Assembly (NCBI GenBank): GCA_027452165.1
Contig: DAIDGX010000019.1
Coordinates: 1-64,000 of the forward strand
Length of the DNA stretch: 64,000 nucleotides
Reading direction: 5' to 3'
From: Vulcanimicrobiota bacterium
Lineage (GTDB): Bacteria; Vulcanimicrobiota; Vulcanimicrobiia; Vulcanimicrobiales; Vulcanimicrobiaceae
In this document: positions 1 through 7,240 of the stretch, piece by piece
Layout of the letters: the number at the start of each line of letters is the position of its first letter
Numbering within the stretch: position 1 is the stretch's first letter
Translations under genes and position numbers: made by a program
Notes under the pieces: generated by a model
Seen by the model: the letters and a program-made list of their open reading frames with translations, nothing else
Told to the model about the DNA's origin: nothing
Database searches by the model: none

Positions 1-8
1 CCCAGCCA
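1..8 (+). tRNA. 3' terminus of a tRNA cut by the window edge (probably tRNA-Gln)
   Basis: Only CCCAGCCA is in the window. The same eight bases at 229-236 follow a recognisable T-arm, so this is most likely the acceptor end, discriminator G and CCA of a complete tRNA gene lying to the left. The identity (Gln) rests on the acceptor strand CACCCCA plus discriminator G seen in the second copy. It cannot be proven without the anticodon. Confidence 0.5.
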
Positions 9-50
9 AAACAGCAAAGACCGGGCATTGCCCGGTCTTTGCTGTTTTCA
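9..50 (+). terminator. Intrinsic-terminator-like hairpin after the tRNA end, copy 1
   Basis: A perfect inverted repeat pairs 8-27 with 29-48, a 19-20 bp stem closed by a minimal loop, GC-rich at the top and ending in TTTT. It begins directly at the tRNA CCA end, as expected for the terminator or processing hairpin of a tRNA transcript. Confidence 0.7.
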
Positions 51-151
51 GCCGGTATGAAGGGTGTCGGCGGAGTCAAAGTCCGCTGCCTTACCGCAGT
101 GGAGGCGCGCAGCGCCGGAACGGAATGTTCGGGAGCGCGCCTCCGCCATGG

Positions 152-194
152 ACCGGCAGGATGCCGGTATGGGAACGCAGCGACAGGATGTCGC
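152..194 (+). ncRNA. Pair of GGA-loop hairpins, CsrA/RsmA-site-like, copy 1
   Basis: Two perfect hairpins each present GGA as the triloop: 152-168 (stem ACCGGCA/TGCCGGT) and 180-194 (stem GCGACA/TGTCGC). The core of the second, ACAGGATGT, matches the published CsrA SELEX consensus ACARGGAUGU. An outer stem 171-178/199-206 encloses the second hairpin. Structured RNAs with repeated GGA loops typically sequester CsrA/RsmA. Whether this region is transcribed, and whether the host has CsrA, is unknown from this window. Confidence 0.4.
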
Positions 195-199
195 GGTGG

Positions 200-236
200 C
201 GTTCCCGCGTTGGTTCGAATCCAGCCACCCCAGCCA
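200..236 (+). pseudogene. Partial tRNA gene, 3' half only (Gln-like)
   Basis: The sequence contains a T-arm, GTTGG-TTCGAAT-CCAGC, followed by the acceptor strand CACCCCA, discriminator G and CCA. No matching 5' acceptor strand (TGGGGTG), D-arm or anticodon arm exists upstream. Those positions are occupied by the GGA-loop hairpins of the repeat. This is a tRNA tail carried along in a tandem duplication and not a functional tRNA. The acceptor and discriminator fit tRNA-Gln best. An alternative is a phage-type attachment-site duplication, but no integrase lies beside it. Confidence 0.7.
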
Positions 237-278
237 AAACAGCAAAGACCGGGCATTGCCCGGTCTTTGCTGTTTTCA
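237..278 (+). terminator. Intrinsic-terminator-like hairpin after the tRNA end, copy 2
   Basis: Second, identical copy of the long hairpin, with arms 236-255 and 257-276, again starting at a tRNA CCA end (234-236). Confidence 0.7.
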
Positions 279-379
279 GCCGGTATGAAGGGTGTCGGCG
301 GAGTCAAAGTCCGCTGCCTTACCGCAGTGGAGGCGCGCAGCGCCGGAACGGAATGTACGGGAGCGCGCCTCCGCCATGG

Positions 380-422
380 ACCGGCAGGATGCCGGTATGG
401 GAACGCAGCGACAGGATGTCGC
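380..422 (+). ncRNA. Pair of GGA-loop hairpins, CsrA/RsmA-site-like, copy 2
   Basis: Same two hairpins as in copy 1, at 380-396 and 408-422. The outer stem cannot form here because the repeat is cut at 429, before the 3' arm. Confidence 0.4.
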
Positions 423-430
423 GGTGGCGG

Positions 431-1180
431 TTATGTTATCGTGCGGATCGTCCAGAGGTCGAACGTGAGCTCGGGGTTCGTGATGTAGGCGTAGGGCATG
501 GTGAAGTAGCCGTTCAGACCCCAGGCCGGCCCTTCGGAGTTCAAGATCAGAAACGTTTGCGTTGCATCATCGTAGCCGGCCGCCATGACGGCATGGCCAC
601 CGATGATCGTATCGCTTGATGCGGGCATCGGCAGATGCCCCGTTGCGGTGGCGGTTTCGCAGGGGCCACGATAGATCTCGACACCGAACACGAAGGGAAA
701 ACCTTCGGCGAGGCACGCTTTTGCGTGGTCGAGCTCCTGGGGAACGCGTGCGTACGTCACGGCGTGCAGCGTCGCTTGTGCATAGCACGCCGGTGGCGGT
801 GCATCGGCGAATTTTGTCACGTCGTAGGGCCAGAGGACTTCATCGCAGGTTCCGGTTGCGTTCAACGTCTTGATCGCGTTACGCATCGGCACCGGCGCGT
901 TCTGGGTTTGCAGATCGGCCAGCGCACGCGCGTTGTAGTAGAGAAAAAGGCGCGACGGCGGCACGAGCGCGCGCTGTGCCTTTTTTTCGAGAACGGTGAG
1001 TGCCGATGCAAGCGCGTGCGCGCTGCAACTCATGAGGTTTCCCTGGGTGTATACTTCGCCGCAATACGCGCGCAGATCGGCACTCGATGGAAGTGCCTTC
1101 GTGCGCGATTCGTACGTGTGGTCGCGTGGGTCGTGCGCGTCGCGCTGGGTCGCATAGTGGGCGTATGGTGTGGTTGCCAT
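431..1180 (-). CDS. Papain-like (C1A family) cysteine protease, cytoplasmic
   Basis: The 249-residue protein has the papain catalytic plan: oxyanion Gln46 and nucleophile Cys52 in QGNLMSCSAHA, general base His196 in GGHAVMAAGYDD, and Asn214 in NSEGPAWGLNGYF, which corresponds to the NSWG..W...GY block of papain. No signal peptide and no inhibitory propeptide precede the mature domain. The protein would therefore be cytosolic and active as made, unless it is exported by another route. The Trp that normally follows the catalytic Cys is Ser here. The gene is divergent from the DUF1835 gene, and its stop codon lies directly next to the truncated tandem repeat, so its native C-terminus may have been altered at that join. 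The family call is firm from the motifs; the substrate is unknown. Confidence 0.8.
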   Translation of the reverse strand: MATTPYAHYATQRDAHDPRDHTYESRTKALPSSADLRAYCGEVYTQGNLMSCSAHALASALTVLEKKAQRALVPPSRLFLYYNARALADLQTQNAPVPMRNAIKTLNATGTCDEVLWPYDVTKFADAPPPACYAQATLHAVTYARVPQELDHAKACLAEGFPFVFGVEIYRGPCETATATGHLPMPASSDTIIGGHAVMAAGYDDATQTFLILNSEGPAWGLNGYFTMPYAYITNPELTFDLWTIRTIT

Positions 1181-1239
1181 GCCGATGAATTGTTGGCGAG
1201 CAGGTGCCCGCCTCCCGCCGTGCGCAAGAGGCCTGCACG

Positions 1240-2199
1240 ATGCGTTCGAAACCGGGCACGAGCCTGCACCTCACCAACGGCGATGCGGCCGTCTACCTTT
1301 TTAAAAAAGCCGGCATCCTCGGAACGCACGTGCCGTGGCGTGATTCGCTCTTCGATGGGCCGGTTCTCGCCGGCCATCCGCTGCGCGAGCTCAGTCGCGT
1401 GCGCGGCGCGTATTTGGCGGAACGCGGATACGCAAGCCCCATCAAACTCTTGCACGATTTCGAACGTCGCGACGCGCTCTTCGCACGCGCCGCCGAGTTT
1501 GAAGAGATCGTGCTGTGGTTCGAGCACGACCTGTTCGACCAGCTTCAGATTTTGCAGATCCTCACCGAGCTCGCCTCGATGAACCTCGAACCGGGGCGTG
1601 TTTCGATCGTGCAAACGGATCTCTACTTGAGCAGTCTTACGGCGCCTGAGATCGCGGCGCTCTATCCGAAACGCCGCACGATCACCGAGGCCGGCTTCGC
1701 GGTCGCCCAGCGTGTGTGGGAGGCGTTCACGTCGAGCGATCCGTCGCGGCTGCTCGCGTGCGCGCGAGAGGACCTGCCGCGTTTTGCGCACCTTCGTGCC
1801 GCCCTCGCTCGCCTGTGCGAGGAGTATCCCTGGAGCAGCGACGGCCTCTCGCGTTCGCAGCGTGCCGTCCTGCAGGCGGTTGCACAGGGTGCGGCGCGCA
1901 CCGACGAGCTGTTTCGTCGCGCGCAGGGGCGCGAGGAGGCGCCGTTCTTGAGCGACGCGTCGTTCGCGGCGATCCTGCGCGATCTGCGCGATGGGGATGC
2001 GCCGCTGGTCGAAGATGAGGACGGCTCGCTCGTCGCGACGGCTCTCGGGCGCAGGGTCTTAGCCGGTGAGGCGGATTGGGTCGCGTGCGCTGCAATCGAT
2101 CGTTGGATCGGCGGGGTCCATCTGCTCGGATCGGACGTGCCGCGCTGGGACGATGATGCCGCGACGTTTCAAAACACGCAAAGGACGGTGGGGGAGTGA
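1240..2199 (+). CDS. DUF1835 domain-containing protein
   Basis: The 319-residue protein opens with the block SLHLTNGDAAVYLFKKAG and then VPWRDSLFDGPV, characteristic of the DUF1835 family. The C-terminal half resembles the helical region that usually follows this domain. I take the ATG at 1240 because the family N-terminus starts just after it; an upstream in-frame codon at 1204 would add only unmatched residues. Biochemical function of the family is unknown; it occurs widely in soil bacteria. The 3' end overlaps the next gene by four bases if that gene uses its GTG at 2196. Confidence 0.75.
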   Translation: MRSKPGTSLHLTNGDAAVYLFKKAGILGTHVPWRDSLFDGPVLAGHPLRELSRVRGAYLAERGYASPIKLLHDFERRDALFARAAEFEEIVLWFEHDLFDQLQILQILTELASMNLEPGRVSIVQTDLYLSSLTAPEIAALYPKRRTITEAGFAVAQRVWEAFTSSDPSRLLACAREDLPRFAHLRAALARLCEEYPWSSDGLSRSQRAVLQAVAQGAARTDELFRRAQGREEAPFLSDASFAAILRDLRDGDAPLVEDEDGSLVATALGRRVLAGEADWVACAAIDRWIGGVHLLGSDVPRWDDDAATFQNTQRTVGE

Positions 2200-2537
2200 C
2201 GATGCGCGAGCTCATCGCGGAACTCGTGGCGGCATGGCAGGCTGGGGATGCGTTGCGGGCGAGCGCGTTCTTTGCACCGGATGGTCGCTTTCACGAAGCT
2301 GGACGCGATCCGATCGTGGGGCGCGAGGCGATTTTGGCGCATTTTCAACGGTTTTTTCGCGACGGACCGCCGTGGCGTTTCGACGCGAGCGAAGCGATCG
2401 TCGAAACCGACCGCGCCGCGCTCGCCTACCGCTTTGCGGTGCTCGACGCCGGCGGCGCGTGGCGCGCGAGCGATGGGTGTGCGCTTGCGCGACGTGAAGC
2501 GGGATTACTCGTCGAGTGGCGTGAGTATCAAGGTTGA
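2196..2537 (+). CDS. NTF2-like / SnoaL-like small protein
   Basis: The 113-residue protein has the size and pattern of the NTF2-like fold: an N-terminal helix with WQAGDA, FFAPDGRFHEAG, a GREAILAHFQRFF helix, then beta strands ending in VEWREYQ. Members include ketosteroid isomerase-like enzymes and binding proteins, so no reaction can be assigned. GTG at 2196 overlaps the preceding stop; ATG at 2202 is an alternative. The 3' end overlaps the convergent GlcF-type gene by ten bases. Confidence 0.65.
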   Translation: MTMRELIAELVAAWQAGDALRASAFFAPDGRFHEAGRDPIVGREAILAHFQRFFRDGPPWRFDASEAIVETDRAALAYRFAVLDAGGAWRASDGCALARREAGLLVEWREYQG

Positions 2538-3796
2538 CGATGGATCGTCGTCCCGTAGTTTGCGTAGGCGTCGTCGAGCACTTCGACGATATGCTTGACC
2601 GTCGCGAGCGAGCCCGCTGCGCGTAGGCCGGCCTGCACTTGGAGGGCGCACCCCGGATTTGCCGTGACGACGATGGTCGCGCCGGTCGCGGCGGTGTTCG
2701 CAATCTTGCGTTCTTGCAGCCGCTTTGCCATCACCGGTTCCGTCACGTTGTAGATGCCCGCGCTGCCGCAGCAGACGGCGCTTTCGTTCATCTCGCGCAG
2801 TTCTAATCCAGGGATCTGCGCGAGCAGACGGCGTGGTGCGGCGCTAACCCGCTGGGCGTGCACGAGATGGCACGGTTCCTGATAGGTTGCGACCGCGTCG
2901 ATGCGTCCGATCTGTGGATCGAGCTCCATGGCGTCGAGCACCTCGGTAATGTCGCGCACGCGCGAGGCGAAACGTTGTGCGCGCTCGCTCCATGCGGGAT
3001 CGTCGGGAAAGAGATGACCCGCTTCTTTGAGCGATGCACCGCAACCGGCGGCGTTGACGACATAGACGTCGGCGCCGCTGCGTTCGAAGGCCGCGATGTT
3101 GCGCTGCATGAGCGCGCGCGAGATGGACGGCTCGCCTGCATGTATGGCGATCGCGCCGCAGCAGCCCTGATCGCGCGGCACCACCACGTTGAGGCGAGCG
3201 CGGTTGAGCATGCGGATCGAAGCTTCGTGAACGCGTGCGAACGCCACGCTCATCACGCAGCCAACATGCAGAAACGCCGTTCCCGCAGCCCCCGCGACCG
3301 CGTGACGCTGGTCGTTGGCGACGAAAAACCGATCCGGAATCTCCGGAGCGAGTGCGGCCACGTCGCCGAGCCCAAGCAGTGCCGCCCCAAGGTTCTGCGT
3401 GCGGGTGCGTTGCGCGGCGCGGAGCACCGTTGCGGCGCCGCGCATCAGACGTCCGGAGGCAAAGAGGCGGCGGAGCAGCAGTTCGCGCAGGCGCCGGCGC
3501 ATCGGTGGCCGAGTGTGCGCCCGCGCGCGTTCGATGCGCGCGCGCATCTCTTCGACGAGCCGCCCGTACCGTACGCCCGAGGGACAGGCGGCTTCGCAGG
3601 CGCGACAGTCAAGACACTGCGACATCTGTTCGGTGAAGCCGGGGCTGAGGAGGTCGAGTCGGCCGGACTCAACGTCCGCGATCAGGCTGATGCGTCCGCG
3701 CGGCCCCGAGGTCTCGGTAAGCGTCTCGAGATAGGTCGGGCAGCTCGGCAGGCAGAGCCCACAGCGGACGCACGCGTTGACAAGCTCCTCGATCAT
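2528..3796 (-). CDS. glcF: GlcF-type (Fe-S) subunit of glycolate/lactate oxidase
   Basis: The protein has two 4Fe-4S ferredoxin motifs: CVRCGLCLPSCP at residues 9-20 and CLDCRACEAACP near residue 61. They are followed by two cysteine-rich (CCG) domains containing DQGCCGAIA and ESAVCCGSAG. This is the architecture of GlcF and related electron-transfer subunits that pass electrons from a FAD dehydrogenase (GlcD/GlcE) to the respiratory chain. ATG at 3796 is chosen because the first cluster starts nine residues later; the longer frame to 3895 adds a basic tail lacking family character. A GlcD-like flavoprotein is encoded 12 kb away at 15420-16805, so the pair is split. LdpA-, LutA- or HdrD-like roles are possible. 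Confidence 0.8.
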   Translation of the reverse strand: MIEELVNACVRCGLCLPSCPTYLETLTETSGPRGRISLIADVESGRLDLLSPGFTEQMSQCLDCRACEAACPSGVRYGRLVEEMRARIERARAHTRPPMRRRLRELLLRRLFASGRLMRGAATVLRAAQRTRTQNLGAALLGLGDVAALAPEIPDRFFVANDQRHAVAGAAGTAFLHVGCVMSVAFARVHEASIRMLNRARLNVVVPRDQGCCGAIAIHAGEPSISRALMQRNIAAFERSGADVYVVNAAGCGASLKEAGHLFPDDPAWSERAQRFASRVRDITEVLDAMELDPQIGRIDAVATYQEPCHLVHAQRVSAAPRRLLAQIPGLELREMNESAVCCGSAGIYNVTEPVMAKRLQERKIANTAATGATIVVTANPGCALQVQAGLRAAGSLATVKHIVEVLDDAYANYGTTIHRQP

Positions 3797-3853
3797 GCGC
3801 CCGAGGTTCGCCCTGCATGACCGCAACTTCTCCCGCGCGAAGTATCGCCATCT

Positions 3854-4315
3854 ATGCATCCGCATGGGGAGAACCCCGACCTCGACCAGATCCACGTGAA
3901 CGTCGCTTCGCCCGCCGGCGCCTATACGGTTGGCAACGCATCGTTCTTCCGGTTCATCTTGCGCCTCGGGGAGCTCGGGCTACCGCTTGGCGGCGGCGAC
4001 CGGGAAGCGCTCGACGTGCTCTCGGCGATTCCCCATGCATTCGATCCAAACGACGAGCTGCCGTCGCTTTCGGGCGCCGGATGGCGCGTCGTTCCGGCGC
4101 AACACGATCTCGACTGGCCGGTCCTCGAGGCGACCCCGCAACGCTTGCGAACCGCATTCGAACGCGCGCATACGTTACTCTGGGTCAACGCGGCGCGCGT
4201 GCACGTGAGCGCGAACGAGATCGCCTCGATCGAGCACGAACTCGATGCGGTGTACGGCGTCATCATGCGTGCGGAGGCCGCCGGCTTCGCGGTGAACGTT
4301 TCGTACGTGGCATGA
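3854..4315 (+). CDS. Protein of unknown function, upstream of a DNA glycosylase
   Basis: I do not recognise this 153-residue protein. It is acidic and soluble, with an ordered core that reads as coding sequence (for example GNASFFRFILRLGELGL and LLWVNAARVHV), and has no signal peptide or membrane segment. Its stop overlaps the start of the following glycosylase gene (ATGA at 4312-4315), so the two are translationally coupled and probably functionally linked. It diverges from glcF across 57 bp that must hold both promoters. Confidence 0.6.
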   Translation: MHPHGENPDLDQIHVNVASPAGAYTVGNASFFRFILRLGELGLPLGGGDREALDVLSAIPHAFDPNDELPSLSGAGWRVVPAQHDLDWPVLEATPQRLRTAFERAHTLLWVNAARVHVSANEIASIEHELDAVYGVIMRAEAAGFAVNVSYVA

Positions 4316-5175
4316 AGCGCGCGTTTGCCATGGCGCTGCGCGGCGCCGGCGGCGAACCGGTTGATTTTCACCGTACCATCCATTCGCACGGACTCGCATC
4401 GCTCGCACCCGGTCGCATCGACGGCAACGCCTACGAACGCGTCGTGCGCGTCGCCGGAACCGTGCGCCGTTTGCGGTTCACCGCCGGAGGGGATGGGACG
4501 CTGCACGTGCATGCCAGCGGTGCGCTCGGTTCGGCGGGGCTTCTCGAGATGCAGGCAATCGCGCGCCGTATCTTTCGTCTCAACGACGATCTCGCGCCGT
4601 TCTACGCGACGCTCGCGGACGATCCGATGCTCGCCTGGGCCGCCTCCGGCGCGGGGCGGCTGCTCGCGAGCCCAACGGTCTTCGAAGACGTTGTGAAGAC
4701 GATCTGCACGACGAACTGCGCGTGGTCGGCAACGGTGCGCATGAACGACGCGCTGGTGGAGCTTGGCGAGGGCGCATTTCCCGATGCGCAGCTGCTTGCG
4801 CGTACGCCGGAGCGCTGGTTTGCGCAACGAGCGCGCATGGGTTATCGCGGTCCCTACGTGCGCGCGATCGCACAGGGGGTAACGCGCGGAGCGATCGACC
4901 TCGATGGGCTTGTACCCGAACGCGGTCTCGACGACGAGGAGACGGAACAACGTTTGCTCGCGTTGCCGGGCGTCGGGCCGTATGCCGCCGCTCACGTGAT
5001 GCAGTTGCTCGGACGGCATCGTCCGCTGGTGCTCGATTCGTGGACGCGCCCGACCTATCTGCGCATTGCCGGGAAGAAGCAAGCGACGGACCGGACGATC
5101 CGGCGGGCGTTTGCGCGTTACGGGCGGTACGCCGGGCTTGCGTTCTGGCTCACGCTCACGCGCGATTGGCTCTGA
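4312..5175 (+). CDS. HhH-GPD superfamily DNA glycosylase (AlkA/OGG-like)
   Basis: The 287-residue protein carries a helix-hairpin-helix with LPGVGPYAAAH at 218-228, followed by the catalytic aspartate, Asp242, in LVLDSW. The position where 8-oxoguanine glycosylases carry Lys holds no obvious Lys. That suggests an AlkA-like monofunctional enzyme excising alkylated bases over a bifunctional lyase. The substrate is uncertain because a related OGG-like group has a similar core (FEDVVKTICTTNCAW). The start is the ATG that overlaps the preceding stop; a 452-residue frame reaching to 3817 is only an out-of-frame extension over the previous gene. Confidence 0.8.
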   Translation: MKRAFAMALRGAGGEPVDFHRTIHSHGLASLAPGRIDGNAYERVVRVAGTVRRLRFTAGGDGTLHVHASGALGSAGLLEMQAIARRIFRLNDDLAPFYATLADDPMLAWAASGAGRLLASPTVFEDVVKTICTTNCAWSATVRMNDALVELGEGAFPDAQLLARTPERWFAQRARMGYRGPYVRAIAQGVTRGAIDLDGLVPERGLDDEETEQRLLALPGVGPYAAAHVMQLLGRHRPLVLDSWTRPTYLRIAGKKQATDRTIRRAFARYGRYAGLAFWLTLTRDWL

Positions 5176-5230
5176 AGCGCCTCGAGGAGCGGTTTGCATC
5201 CGAGCGATGCTGGGTAGGTAGTGGACGATC

Positions 5231-7240
5231 GTGCTGAATCCGCACCCGCGCACCCAGACGCGACTCGATTATCGGCGGCTTGCCGAGGCGATTCCGGCAC
5301 TCCTGTGGCTCTGCGATGCCGACGGGCAGATGCTCTATGCGAACCGTCGCTTTTGTGATTTTACCGGCTTTGACATTGCGAGCCTGGCGCCGGGCGAGGT
5401 GAGTGCACGGCTGCTCCATCCCGACGACGTGGCGCGCGTCGCCGAGGCGTGGCGCCGCGTCTCCGACGGATCGGGGTGGCTCGAGACCGAGTATCGCGTG
5501 CGCAGTCGCGACGGCGGATACCGCTGGGTGCTCGCAAGCGTCGTTCCGTTACGCGACGACCGTGGGCGCGTGCGCCAGTGGCTGGGGACCGCGACGGACA
5601 TCGACGATCAGAAGCGTCGTGAGACGGTGCTGCGCACGATCGCTGAGGCGAGCGAGCTTTTGGTCGAATCGTTCGACGTTGAACAACGCCTCGCGCAACT
5701 CGCCACGCTCGTGGTTCCCGATCTTGCGCAATGGTGCGGCATCTACGTGTTGCGCGGAGAGGACGTGCTCGAAGCGATCGGTGTCGGGCACGCCGATCCC
5801 GAACGCGCGCGGATCGCTCGCGATGCTTTGCGACGCGTACCGGCGCATCTGAGCGCGGCCGGCCGCGAGGCGCTTACCCTCGGGCGCACGCGCGTTGACT
5901 GCATTGACGAGAACGATGCGTCCGCGGGTGAGGTCTCCGACGAAGCGCATCTCTACATCATGGGCGTGCTCGGTTTGCGCCGGTCGATCTGTATCCCGCT
6001 GCACGTCAACGGCCAGTCGTTCGGATTTCTCCAATTCGCGAATTCGGCAAGCGGTCGCATGCACGACAAACACGAGGTGCATATGCTCGAGATGCTGGCG
6101 AAGCGTATCTCGATCGCCCTCGATAACGCGCGCATCTACGAACGCGAACGGCGCGTCGCGAGCACGTTCCAACATGCCGCGCTCCCGCGCACGCTGCCGG
6201 AGATTCCAGGCGTAAGCCTCTCTGCGGTGTACAATCCGGCGCAGAGCGAGGCCGAGATCGGTGGCGATTGGTACGACGCGTTTCTCGTGGACGAGCATCA
6301 TCTGGTCGTCTCTATCGGCGACGTCTCGGGTAAGGGGCTTGAGGCGGCGGTGCTGATGGGCACGATTCGCCAATCGATTCGCGTGGCGGCGCTCGAAGGA
6401 CTCGACTGCGTTCGTATCGTCCAGGTGGCGGATAAGGCGCTGCAACTCGAATATCCCGGGCACGTTGCATCGGCGCTCGTCCTGCAGGTGGATCTGCGAA
6501 CGCGTGCCTGCCGCTACGTCAACGCCGGACATCCTCCGGCGCTCGTGCGCAGCGGGGACGGCAGCGTCTGCGAATTGCTGCATACGAACCTTCCGCTCGG
6601 CATCGCCACGGCGCGCGCCGACGACGTGGGGCAGATCGAACTCGACGACGACGCGATGTTGCTCTGTTATACCGACGGCCTCATCGAGGCCACGCGCGAC
6701 GTGCTCGAGGGCAGCGCACGCCTACGCGAGGTGCTCGCGTCGGAGGCGATGTTACACACGCCCAATCCGGCGCGGCTCGTGCATGACACGGTGCTCGACG
6801 CGGGTGCGCGCGACGACGTCGCCATCCTTGCAATCTCTTTCGGGCGTAACCGGCACTGGAGCTTCGATGCGCGCGACGCGCAGCGGGCGCAGGGCGCGCG
6901 CAGTTCGTTCGTGCGCCACCTGCGAGAAGAAGGGCATGAAGCCTCGGATTTCTCCGGTGCGGAGGTGATCTTCGGCGAGTTGATCGGCAACGTCGTGCGG
7001 TACTCGCCCGGACCGATCGACATCGATCTCGAGTGGACCGACGAGCATCCCGTTCTCCACGTGCTCGACCGCGGAAAAGCGTTTACGCCTGCGGCACGGT
7101 TGCCTGACGACATGCTCAGCGAGAACGGGCGCGGCCTCTTCATCGTGGGAACGCTCGGGTCGGAACTGCGCGTGCGGCCGCTGCCCGGCAAAGGTAATCA
7201 CGTGCGCGTGCGGCTGCCCGTGCGCCGCCGCCGCACCTAG
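5231..7240 (+). CDS. PAS-GAF-PP2C (SpoIIE/RsbU-type) phosphatase with C-terminal HATPase domain
   Basis: Domains in order in this 669-residue protein: PAS at about 15-125 (NRRFCDFTGFD, then the PAC block RSRDGGYRWV), GAF at about 135-305, SpoIIE-type PP2C phosphatase at about 320-535 (IGGDWYDAF at 343-351, SIGDVSGKGLEAA), and a GHKL ATPase of the anti-sigma/RsbW type near 545-665 (FGELIGNVVRYSPGP). The fusion joins an input sensor, a serine phosphatase and a serine kinase, the two opposing activities of a partner-switching stress pathway, in one soluble protein. No anti-sigma antagonist or sigma factor lies nearby. GTG start at 5231. Its stop shares bases with the convergent permease stop (7237-7240). 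Confidence 0.85.
   Translation: MLNPHPRTQTRLDYRRLAEAIPALLWLCDADGQMLYANRRFCDFTGFDIASLAPGEVSARLLHPDDVARVAEAWRRVSDGSGWLETEYRVRSRDGGYRWVLASVVPLRDDRGRVRQWLGTATDIDDQKRRETVLRTIAEASELLVESFDVEQRLAQLATLVVPDLAQWCGIYVLRGEDVLEAIGVGHADPERARIARDALRRVPAHLSAAGREALTLGRTRVDCIDENDASAGEVSDEAHLYIMGVLGLRRSICIPLHVNGQSFGFLQFANSASGRMHDKHEVHMLEMLAKRISIALDNARIYERERRVASTFQHAALPRTLPEIPGVSLSAVYNPAQSEAEIGGDWYDAFLVDEHHLVVSIGDVSGKGLEAAVLMGTIRQSIRVAALEGLDCVRIVQVADKALQLEYPGHVASALVLQVDLRTRACRYVNAGHPPALVRSGDGSVCELLHTNLPLGIATARADDVGQIELDDDAMLLCYTDGLIEATRDVLEGSARLREVLASEAMLHTPNPARLVHDTVLDAGARDDVAILAISFGRNRHWSFDARDAQRAQGARSSFVRHLREEGHEASDFSGAEVIFGELIGNVVRYSPGPIDIDLEWTDEHPVLHVLDRGKAFTPAARLPDDMLSENGRGLFIVGTLGSELRVRPLPGKGNHVRVRLPVRRRRT

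Larger units (their letters stand above)
1..429. repeat. Tandem repeat, 228-bp period, 1.9 copies, tRNA-linked
   Basis: Positions 1-201 and 229-429 are the same sequence apart from one visible T/A difference (near 126 and 354). They are separated by 27 bp that belong to the end of the first unit. Each unit begins with CCCAGCCA, the last bases of a tRNA with encoded CCA. It continues with a 20-bp inverted repeat (8-27 with 29-48), then hairpins at 70-86, 101-144, 152-168 and 180-194. The second copy stops at 429, inside the outer stem that pairs 171-178 with 199-206 in copy one, so it is truncated. The design resembles the rtT repeats downstream of E. coli tyrT, where each unit starts with the tRNA 3' end. 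That parallel is inference. No protein-coding gene is supported here; reading frames that cross it are low-complexity and differ between frames. Confidence 0.85.

Noticed and set aside
39-619. Small proteins of 65-164 residues encoded in the tandem repeat
   Set aside because: Overlapping frames exist in several registers across highly structured repeats; each is basic and low-complexity, and none has a convincing start or family match.
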